Below are positions 28,801 through 40,800 of a DNA stretch of 64,000 nt, piece after piece (position 1 is the first letter of the stretch; each line of letters starts with the position of its first letter). The stretch is taken from positions 4,826,363-4,890,362 of the forward strand of contig VZTJ01004015.1 of assembly GCA_013397795.1 (NCBI GenBank), read 5' to 3'. A program made the translations under genes and the position numbers. The DNA comes from Orthonyx spaldingii (Eukaryota > Chordata > Aves > Passeriformes > Orthonychidae). Under the pieces are notes generated by a model. That model worked only from the letters and a program-made list of their open reading frames with translations, did not search any database and was not told the origin of the DNA.

Positions 28801-31800
28801 CAGTTTAAGACCAAGTGAATCAGAAGAAAGATCCTGAAAAAAATCAAAAGCGTGAGGACCTCTCAGCTGCAGGACTGCAATGACAGCAGAGGGAAAGGGG
28901 TCACAGATGGAGCAATCCTGAGAGTTACCATGAGTTACTCTGCCTTTCTCCCACCTCCCACATGCACAGTATTTGTTATTCTCAATCACATCTCCCACAA
29001 GAGCCAGCAAGCCAGGATTTTATTTTTTGTAAGGGGGGAAAAAAAGTATTTGGCTAGGATTCACGGCAAGAAAGCAAGAACTAAACTGATTAAGACTAAA
29101 CACTGGGCACCACTACAAACCCCCATCTGCTGTGCTAAATGCCAATCTCTGTCTGGTATTTAAAATGCCCTTATCAAAATACAATTCAAATTTTGTTCCA
29201 AAACTGTAATATAAGCATTTGAAGTCTGGAGTTAAATGGACTATTTAATTAAATCATTTAATGGAAAAATGAATATGTATAAAGAGATTCTGGTAAATGT
29301 ATATGTATATTTCATTTTTATAAAAAGTGTATTTATAGCCTTAAACTTTATCAAGATTTATATAGATACCTCAATGAATCCTGTGGTTATGGTACCATAT
29401 TTCAGAAGCAAGTGAGAAGCTTCTGATTCCAGTTCTAAGTCCCATTCTTACACCATTAACCTGTTACCTTAATTTTTCAAAATTTCTCTTTTGATCAGCA
29501 GGAGTAATATAACAAGGCTCAAAGTAAGGTTTCTCCTACCTAGCAAGTGTTTCAAAATGAACACAGCTAAGCATTAAATATTATTATACACTCAGAGGAA
29601 GCAGTGTGAGCACCAGCTAACATTTTAATAGCTGGAAAACACTTCAAAGCACAAGCTAAAATGGTATAATTGAAACAAACTGTCAACAAAACCAAAACAC
29701 TTTGTTTCTCACAATATGAAAATGGTGGGTGAAAAAAGCCCAGGTGACATAAGCCTGGTTGAGGGGCAAGTCCATCTTGTCTGAACACTGCAGTGAGCAC
29801 AGCCACCGGCCCTCTCGTGAAGAACTGACCAGCAAGGAGTCTGTCTTGTTTCTGCTAAGGCTAGATAAATGAACTGCATAAATTCAATATTTCATTTATC
29901 AAGGTTTTGACTTTGAGAGCAAAGGTTTAGACTTTATATTTCTCTTTAAACACCAATTATTATAAAAACTGACGACGCAGAGCAAACTAACTTACCAGTC
30001 AAAATGGGTAAGAACCTTCCTTCAGTTAAAAAAACCAAACCAAACCAAAAAACCAAAACTCAACACTCCCCAAAAACAAGAGCCCAGCATATGAAGCAGT
30101 TCTGAAAGAGCCCATTTGCTGAAACTGAAATACAAAACCTGAAAGTTCCTAGTAGATACATGATCATGAAAGAATTATTAACTGAATATAAGTTGATATT
30201 AAAATGGAAGTGCTAATATCTAACTGTACACTGTAAGCCTTTCTATGGAATATTGGAAAGGACAGGGAAGAAGTAGAAAAGAGAACGGCATAGAAAAAAA
30301 GGGAGAGAAAGAGGATAAACAGTAAATTAAGACCAGTTACAGCTGTAGTGCCTTAAAACCAGAAGAAGGTATTAGAATCTGATCTTTGTACAGGCACATT
30401 CAGGAGTTAATTTAAAATGTGCAGCAATTGTAGAAAACAAATTGCTCTTATCCATTACAACTCAATTTTGGAACACAGACAAAATCTTATTTTAATCCTG
30501 TCCATGATTTTGATGTCTTGATCTGAACAGTATTTTGTGAATTTTATAAAAGCAAATTCAAAACAGTTAAGAGCTCTGCAAAGAACCCAGTTCACCTCTT
30601 TACTTGGCTGGCTATACAGCAACAGCCTGCACAAGAGATGTGACAGATTAAGGCACACCAGAACAGGAGCCAGGTTTTCAGCTATCAGAGATAACACTGA
30701 TCTTTATTGAATTCTGAGCAGTAGATACTCTACTGCACACAACTGCCACAGTCAGACTGACTTCCTTCTATTTTTATTACAGATAATATAATTAATTTCA
30801 TTTCCAAATCCAATGCTCAGTCTCTCTCCCTTGTTCTTTTCTTAAATATCAAAGTACTGCTTCAGAGGTGCTAAACCCTGCTAATGCCAAAAAGTATGAT
30901 GTAACAGGGGCCACTCTGGGGAGACAGAACCACACCCAAAGAATGAGTCACTTAGGACACAAATCCCTGAAATTTTGTTTAACACCTCCCCAATGTACAA
31001 TGCAAAGCAGCAAAGTTTTTCAGTCACAAACACAATCAAATCTTGTACTAGCACTGTTCAGCGGGGTTGTACATGCATATATGTCCCAGTTCAATAATTT
31101 TCCACTAAAAAATATACAGATGAGAATCTAAAAGAGAACCCAGACCCAATGTTCATCAAAACTTATAAACAAACATAGTTTAAGAAGTGACTTCTCTCTC
31201 AACAGAAAATAAATGCCAAAAGCCCCATAGCAGCCAACCAAAACTTATGATCCAACCTAGGATCTATTATTCAAATCCTAAAGTAATAATTATATGCAAG
31301 ACTTGCTCAATGCTGACAACCAGAATATCTTCATCTAGGCATCCATGTACACAATATGACAAAGTCTCCTGCAGACTCCTGGTGGCTGAGAGCTGTTCCA
31401 CCCTACCTTCAGGTATTTTGGTCCTTCAGGCTGACACCCCTCTTTATTATTCAAGTTTCCCTTTCAAATTAAAGTGCTATTAGCAACCTTTAGTTGATTG
31501 ATTAGAGTTGGGGGTTTTGTTTCAATTCTTTAAATGGACCAGTTAGAACTGGCATTCAGTTAGTTCTGGAATATGTTAAAACTAGGCTTTGGCTTAACGA
31601 AAGGACTCTCTCTCATATCTCTCTCCTTCCTGTCCTTGAAGCATTCATTGAAGAAGATGACACATTCGTAAATCTGCTTCCTCTCCTGCCACAATCCATG
31701 TGATTTGAGGCTTAAAAGTCCAAGAAATAGCAGCTTGGTTTGTTAGGCTGCAGTTTGGTGTTCAGTATGGGCTGAAAAAACCCCAACTCCAGTTCTGCCC

Positions 31801-34800
31801 TCCCACAGTCACTCACTCCTGCCTCTCTGTAATGACTTTCCTTGAAAGAGCAAAAGCATTCCTGTATCTGACTGCCAAGCCAGGTCAGGGAACAAGCCCA
31901 GACTAAAAAGGAATGGACAGAAGGCAGGGAATGACCAGGCAAGCAGCTCTCTGTTCTCTTCTTCCCATGAATGCTTCTCCCGAGGTGAGGGAAGGGAGAA
32001 GTGTGGTGGAAATGGGAAATATGGGCAACAGAACTGCTCCTTTTCTGAAAGGGTACTAGCTTGTGCTTGTTTGACAAGACCATGAATACATCACATTGGA
32101 CTGCTGAAAAGGCTTCTGAGAAATCATTCCAATTTTAAGTTATTGGTTTTCAATTATTGTATTGAATAATTCTATTATCTCAAAATTTAAAATTAATGAA
32201 TAATGTGTTTAATACCATTATTTTCAAATGCAGTACATAACACTCCTGACCTAAAGAATCTGTTCATACAGGAAAAATCTATGCGAAGAATCTTAACATG
32301 TAATATCCTCAATGATTATACAGTGAGGTACTTTGTAAGCAATTAGGAATTAGGCTGCAGATGTGCAGTACCACCCTCTATAGTTGTTGCTGAACTTCAT
32401 CCAGCAAATAATCTAAAATGTTACAGCTACCACAGGAATTGTAGTGTAAAAAACCACCTTCCTGTGCGAAATATAACACATATTAACAAGACAACAAAGA
32501 AAACTGAAAACTGTGTGAGAATTGTGAAAATTCAAACATCTTTTGTTCCTGCAGTGCATATATTTCCATGGTTACCATGTGGGGAGAAAAAAAAATACAG
32601 TTTAAGAATGAGTTCCAAGAACAACATTTTCTAGGGTACTACTATAAAATATCTTGTATCACATTTTTGAGCAAAGCTTTTTAGCAAATTCTAGTAGTTA
32701 ATACAAATAAACAAATTAATCAAATTTCCTCTAACAGTCAAAACTACTTACCAAGAAAAATGTTTAGCACCTGCTGCAGATTCCCTCTAGGTAAGCTCTC
32801 TGCCCCTCTGCATCATTGAGATTCTGGCTAACTGGCACCCACTTCCCTCTCCATATTACTGCCCCATATTTCCTCTTTGTAAAAGTTCAGTAACTACAAA
32901 GTATAACATATTACCAGGCAGCTATCCCTGAGACAAGGCTTTATGGCTAGATTATTAGCAACAGTAAGCATAAATCTGCAGGTAGTTGATTTGATTTGCA
33001 TATTGACTAATGAATTCCCTGCAAGCAGGGAATACTACCACACACACTCATGCACAAATACCCCTTCCTTTTAAAAGTAACCTTTATAAGTTTTACTGAA
33101 CTAACTTCTTCCCTATCGTCCAAACTGAAACACTGCAGGGGCTATTCACTGTATGGATGCATTTAACAAGTTACTTGAGAAGAGCAACTATTTTGATGCT
33201 TTTTCTTTTTTTCAAATATTTAATAAAAGGCATTAAAATAATAGTAGATGTTTGGTCTATGTGCACTCATATCTAAGTCCACTTCCCATAAACTCCCTTG
33301 TCCCATCCCTTGCATTAATAAAACTCCACAAATTCTCATATAGACACTTTGGGATCAGCAAGACAACTTCACAGCTGTCAGGGTAAATCAGTGAAATAGC
33401 TCCTCATCGCTTCACAAGATCTGAGCTTCTGACACATTGCTGCACTGACATATCTGCTGCAGAACATGCTTTCAATATTTACAGGAAAAGGTTGCCTGCA
33501 GTAACCAGCCAAGCAGGAGAAGTTCATTTATACCCTTAAATAGCAGAGACTGGCTTCCTGAATAAGGAAGTCTTATGTAAATAAACACGTTTCACAATTC
33601 AACACATTGAGTGAATAACAAGTTTTTGTTTGCCTCAGGTTGAAGGCAAGCTAAAAGTAGGTAAGTGTTTATTATCCATTCTGATAAAGAATGAGATTTT
33701 AGAGAGAACCTGGGTAAATTCAGCACTTATTTGGCATAAAGACAGGCATAAAACTTGCACAGAACTGAACTGCAAAACCTGAAAAAAAATAAGCTAAAGA
33801 AATTAAACCACATTAATTCTTAATGGGCTGGGGTATCTGTCAGCAGCTAAGAATGAATAAAGAAAAACACCAAAAACATTGGGCAAGTTACCAAACTGCC
33901 TGTAAGAATCTCCATAATTAAAGCTGGGAAACTCCTGTGAACTTTGGCCTGCAACAGCAGGACTAACAGCAACTCTCAGAGTAACCAGCAACAAATATAT
34001 AAACAATTTGAGATGTAAACTAAAAACCAGGGCAAGAAACAAATCTTTCTGGTAACAAAATATACATAAGTAATGTAATGGGAGCTAGAGTAAGTCAGAG
34101 TTCACGATTACAACATATCAAATACCCTTTCCTTTGGAAGAAACCTCGATCCTATTAAACTAATTTTTTGCTTCTGCCCCAAACTAAGTGCTGTAAGGGA
34201 CTCTTCACTATGTGGATGCATTTTAACATGTCAATGCAGCAACTTTTGTGTTGCCCTTTTCAAATATTTTGTACAAGAACTAAAACAAAACATGAACCCA
34301 AGTTAACACCCAAGAAGTTGTCCTAGTTTGCTGTCAGAGGCTAATGGGGTAACAGTGAGGAATTTTTGAAAAGAAGAAAGCATTAGTCTCACGAGACACA
34401 CACAGGAAGATGTATGGTTCTGGCACCCGGAAATCCATGGCATCCTTCCATTTTCTACAACCTCTTGAGCAGCAGGAATAATCAGTTGCTACTTGTTGTC
34501 CCTTGCCCTTAAAAATGTTCCCAGTGCACATAACTAAGATATTTACACTACCTCCATTCACCCTTCACTCCTTACACATGCTCTAGTGTGCACAAAACTG
34601 GACAATATTTCAGCAGAGTCCACCAGCGTGGCTCATGCCCTTTCCATGTACTGCTCCATCTGTCTCCACACACATCTGGTAACTGTCTCGTGAGTGCAAA
34701 TGTCTGTATCAGCAATTACCTCTATTTGCAGTATTGGAAAGTAGTAGCCCAATCACGTAATTAGTGACAGTTCAGAACACTAAGCCTATTCTTAGTGAAA

Positions 34801-37800
34801 CAGAAGATTTAGCGGACTATCCCTTTCACCCCCTGGGAGCTTAGGCTATTAAAGTTACTTGACTTTACAAGTTTTATTTGTTCAAGCTGTTCAAAACAAA
34901 AATCCAAGTCCAAAGAAATAGAAAACCAGCTTTTTCTTTGAATCTTTCTACAAAAAAAATCTAATCATATAACCAGAGCTTTTTGGGGAGGGGAAAAAGA
35001 AAGAAATAAAAGGGGAAAAAAATTAGCCACTTGTACTTGCAAATGAAGAAAATACATCACTTTTTCATCAAGGTTTCACTTGCATCTTGGCCATCTTTCA
35101 CAAGGAAAGCATCTGATTTTATCTGCTGACAGGGTGTAATGTAACACTGCTGCAGTGAAGCCAGCCACAAAAGTGCATTGAAAAGCATAAGTGGTTTAAA
35201 TAGGGAAACATTTACAGCAAAGACTTAATCTTGATGGAGCAGGAGATAGTCACCTTTCCCTTGTCAAAATTAAGACTCATTTATAGGTATTTTTGATTTG
35301 GAATCGACACCTGTAAAAGCTGTAGCTATTTTTTTCTACTTTTTAATGGAACTGGCAGCTGGCATTTCAAGATGAATGAAATCTACAGATGCAAATTGCA
35401 GAATAGACCCCCAACGGGAAAGAAAAAAAACCCCAACCTTAAAAGAAACCACCACTCCCCAAAAAAACGCACACCACTAAACAAAAAAAAACCAACACAG
35501 TTGTTGAGGTTACAAACAACTATAACCTCTTTCTCACCTAGCTTGTGTGGAATATATTCCTTTATGACTCAAACATAAGAGAATATCCAAACCAAAATCG
35601 CCAAAAATTCAAAATTCACAGAGCTGATTTTCCACAAATCTCAATTCCTGTGGAAGCTACAACCTAACTGTAGGAGAAACAGAGGAAAATGCAATGGAAC
35701 ACCCAGCCTGGTAACAACCGGTGACAAGCAGAGACTTTGTGACCCCAGGAGAGACCTCTCCAGGAGCAGACGAGGCGGCCGCCTTGGTGACATGGAGGAA
35801 GTGCAGGGAGGCTGTCGCTTCCCCCTGCTTCCCACAGAGGCCGAGCAGGGGTAGGTGGTGGTGGGGATGTCGGGATGCCACCACGCCCCTGTGGGGCAAG
35901 TGCAGGCCGGCCGAGGGCCTGTGTGGCCACACCAGCTCCCCTCCAGGTCCATGCCGTGCTCCCACCTGCCAGCACCCCTGCAGGGATGTGGGGAGCACAC
36001 ACCAGGGACACCACTTGGAGGGACAGCCTGCATTTAGATTTACTTAAACAGCCATGAATGAGGCTGTACCACAAATCTCCATCATGTATATACAAAGTAC
36101 AGAAACACTGTCCTAATAACTGTATCAGTTCTGACATTTGTACTTTGTGCACCAAGAAAATGACAGCCACACTTTCCATTCCGGGGAAGATGACCTCAAC
36201 ACATTTGTATGAGATAAGTATAGACAAGCTGATATTAGATAAGGCAGTGGGATAACTCCTCCCAGTCTTTATCTCATGCCATGTACACAAGTGAAATCTT
36301 CGTAAAAATGGTCCTTTAAATTTGTAGGATTAAGCAAAACCACACAGGCACACATGCACACAAACCCCACATACATGATTAAGTGCTCTTTCTTTTCAAG
36401 AAATCTATGTCTCAAGTAATTTTTCAAAGCTCTAGACTATCTGTTTGAAACAAAAAGGCATCATTTCAGAAACCAGCATATTTGGGCTTTTTGCAAACAA
36501 TTTTCAAAGGCTATCTTTTTCTAAAGAAACAAATTTACAGAGTCTATCTATTCAAAAAAACAACGTTCAATAATATTACAAGTAAGAACATAGCACTTCA
36601 TAACTCCATTATATTCAAAACACCTTATAATAAGTAATCACAGTGATTTTGGAAAGTAAATAACTGCCTGATAAGTTTACCAGATCTATTATAGTATCTC
36701 ATTTCAAATGAGACTCCCCTCCCTTACTTCCATGAATGACCTCAACTATTCTGCCATCCCAGCATTTATAAGACTAAAAATCATAGCAGAATAAGCTGGT
36801 TCAGATGAAAAACAACAAAAGCCTGTTTAGAATTTTTAGGTGATGATTACAATGATTTCAGAAGGCCTCTCTGATTTGTATCAATTCACATAAAATAATT
36901 TATTATGAGTGGCACAGAAAATTAAGTGAATAGACATGTATATATTCAATTACAAAATTGTCCAAATCAGGTATTTCTAAAAGAAAGCTTTAAAATAAAA
37001 TTTAGAACACTAAATACCAGTCATGCAAAGCAAACTGCTTAATAAAAAACTGCAGATCTTTAATAATTTTACACAGAAACCCACAGTGAGTCGATTACAA
37101 AAACAAAGAAATCAGCAGTCGATGCAGCTCTGCAGACAAGAAAGGGAAACCTGGTAGATTTTTCCTGATTGTGAAGACGGAACAAAAAAACGTGTCAAAA
37201 GGGAATAGAAAAGACTTACCATTCATGCTGAAGAGCTAGTTTTCAGAAACATATTGCTCCAAATATTAATCCAACAGTTGATGAAGTATATTAATCTCTA
37301 CCAAATCAGTGCTTCAATCTCTAAACACACTTATACACTAACCAGAAAGAGAGCACACAGAATCCAGAGAGCTGCTCTTCCTTATGAGCTCCTTGTGATG
37401 CAAAAAACTACGAAGCACAAGACACAAGTAGAATATCAAAATCAATATTCAGGACACGGGTATTTGGTTTTGCTCATTAACTACTACTGTTCTGACCAAT
37501 GCTACCTATTCATGTCTAAAGCAACTCAAAATGGCAGAGGAAAAAAGCATGCAAACACCAGGAGGGTTTAAGATGTTCTCAATTATATCAAGCACTGGTT
37601 GTTTCCATGGCAACCTTAGACCAGAATTATCTGTTGACTTGTACCCAACTAGTAGTTATTCTAAAGCTTTAAGCAATTCATACAGTATACTCTGTACATT
37701 ATGTCATATTTCGCATGCATTTTTCTCTCTCTACACACACATATACAAGTAACTATTCAGTAAATCTCTATAAATCATTCAACTGTATTTGGATGCATAC

Positions 37801-40800
37801 TGCTATTATTTTGAATCAGTCAGAGATCAAATTATATTCCTTTGACTGTTCATCACCCATCTGCTTTCAATTTAGGGACTATGAAGATGGCAGATGCACT
37901 AGTGGTGACTCTCCTGACCATTTCAGTTATCCAAGTTGTTGATGTTGTTATGCAGATTTGGAAAACACTTGCATTGGTTCAAGAATGTAGGATTCATAGT
38001 GATCTTACTGTCTCCACATTCAAAACCAAGCAGCCTCATTCTCCTTTCCCATTTCAATTTTTCAGAGAGCAACAAGCAACTAAGAAAACAAAGCAAAAAT
38101 CAAAATGTAGGTTACACATAGTTGCAAGTGGTCACAGTCAAGACATCTAAACAAAGAATGAAATACATCGTTCTGATGGCTCCCATCATGTCCCTTTCAC
38201 CCTTGGGCAGTGCAGAACAACTGATCCGGTTACCAGTCCAGCCTGTACCATCACATGTGTGCTCAGTCAGCTTTTTAAAACAGATTTTGAGGCCCGTGGT
38301 GTCCTGAGTCACCTCTGCCCTACTGGACTCTGAGGATATTACAAAACACATTAATTTCATGCATCAACCAAGTATCCAAGGCAAGTCAGACAAACTGTAT
38401 GCTTTATATATCAAAATAACAAAGGAAAGATATTAGGTTTCAAACTCAAGCACTGAAAATCCCCTAAGGCCATAGACCACACGGAAATTTACTCAAACCC
38501 ACAACACTGACAACAGTGACTGACAACACCAAGTCCACCCAAACATGCAGCAGCTCCTTTCCCTTCAGCAAATCCAGAGCTTCAGCAGAAACTGTTTGCA
38601 AAGGAACAGAAACAGACTTGCTATTGTACTTCATTACATCAGAAAATATAAATATATTAACTCCCTTTTCAAATGGATTCTACCTGAAGCCTAAAACAAT
38701 AAAAATTCTTAGAAGCCACTTTCCACACTTTTTTCAGGAATTAGTGTTTTTGCCTTGAACCTCAAGAGTAATTTATGCTTTCTGCTAAGTACCTTCACCT
38801 AAAACTTTACACTAACGTTTCTAAGTTGCAATGATATTGGCAGAATATTTGAGAATATTCAAATATCCTTCCAAGACAAACACCAGCGTGTTTCTAAAAC
38901 ATTGCTTATTCATTAAACTTCCCGTGAAATTAACCTACAAGCTGAATTCAGTGACTCTGGGCAATTCTATGACATTGCACTCCTGGGTATAAAAAACCCC
39001 CACAACAAAATGACATTACCCCCAAACAAACTAACCAACCAAAACAAAATAATGAAAAAACCCCAAACACCCTGTTTCTACTTCATGTTTTACAAACTAT
39101 TTTCACAGACAATGTATTTTTCTGAAGATCTAACTAGAAGTCAGAAGTAGACAGAAATACTTCCTCCACTGTACTCCTTTTCTTCTCTATCACTCTGGAT
39201 ACAATGGTAGTAAAACGAGAACTTTTAAATGTGGGCTCTGTTCATGGGTACCTACAGTAATTTAAATTATTATTTTTTAAAAATGAGATTGAAAGTAGAG
39301 TTTCAGAATAAAGATTCAGAATTTCACCTCAAAACCAAAGCTACAGTCACCCACCATTCAGCTACCAGCTCAGCAACTTCAGCTCAGAAAACTGCATGCA
39401 ACTGCTCTGCTTCATTATGACTTAAAATAGGATTCACAGAACAGCCATTTTCACCATGTTTATCAAGAGACACGACAGTCCATTTCCTCATCAAACATGT
39501 CACACTAGGAAGCCTGCCTTACACAGAGGGAGAAAAAGTAGCTTGTACATAAACAGGTCGCAATTTGTGAGTGTCAGTAGGTCATTACCATTTCTTTCTT
39601 CATGTTATATAAACAAAAATGCTTCAGTGTTATTTTTTCAAATAGCTATTTACATAAAAAAGAGCTTCTACATAAACACAAGTATGCGCCTATTTTTACC
39701 AAGCTGAAAATATTTTGGAGAAGCGAAAGCTCAGAATTTATGCACTTTCATCATTTATCTTCCCAACAAAACGAGTCAATTCTTCCCTATCTCATTTGAT
39801 AGACCTAGATTTAATCTATTTTAGATCACTGCACTAACCCCTTTTTATTTCCATGTTTACTGCTTATCCTCTGAGAATAGATTCACCCCCTACTCATATA
39901 ATATTTTAAATTTCATGTAAGAAGTATAAATACTGATTTACTTCATGGTAACACTGTGATGCTAAGCATTTCCAACATGGCCTATCTTCAACTGAAATAA
40001 TTGTGCTATCTCAAATCCATCAATGAATCTGAAATTTGGAACAAAATTATCATAAATTACCATATTGTAACATTTTAAAATGAGTATTTAACCAGAGACA
40101 AGAATTGCTTTGCAAAATACTACACAGCTTTAAAATTTAAAAAAAAAGAAAATCAAATGTCAATTTATTTAGATTGTGATTGAAATCTCTTTTATTACTC
40201 AAAATACAACCATGGAAACTTTTAATTCATACAAATAATACTGTAAACTGCTCACTAATTAAGAAATTAAAGCTAATCAGCATTCCCACACTAAGTTAAT
40301 ATGTAATAGTTAAAACCAAACATAGTTTTATATTGTTTACCACTATATAGAGCGTTTCTGATGTATATATCCCTTAAAATAAAACTATGAATGATGAAAA
40401 TCTGTATAATTACAAGTTTAATCCATGCAGCAATGTCTGCCTATTTCAAAGTTTAAATGTTCTAGTCTTTAGTTAGAGTCTTCTATTTCTGCTGAGCTCG
40501 CTGATTTAATTCGAAAATGAAAGAAGTAATTTAGAAGTAAGAACTGGGATGGGGGCTTGCCAAAACAAGTCAACTGTGCTTTGAAAGAAAAGAAGGAATG
40601 AGGGATAAATTCTCCTGCCAGCCACCAGTCCATGAGCCAGCCCCTATCTCCCCCTGCCTGATGCAATATGCTCTTCTTCCCATTAATACCTTTAGGTAAG
40701 GAACTATAAAATTGCCCCAGAACGTATCACACATCAGTGTTGACACTTCATTCATGAGGCAAACTGAAGTGCAGACACCTATAAAAGAAACAAACCCCTC

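Noticed and set aside
35641..36290. Overlapping ORFs of 108-208 codons on both strands
   Set aside because: Open in several frames at once because of GC-rich composition; no domain, no splice pairing and low-complexity Pro/Gly/Ser-rich products.
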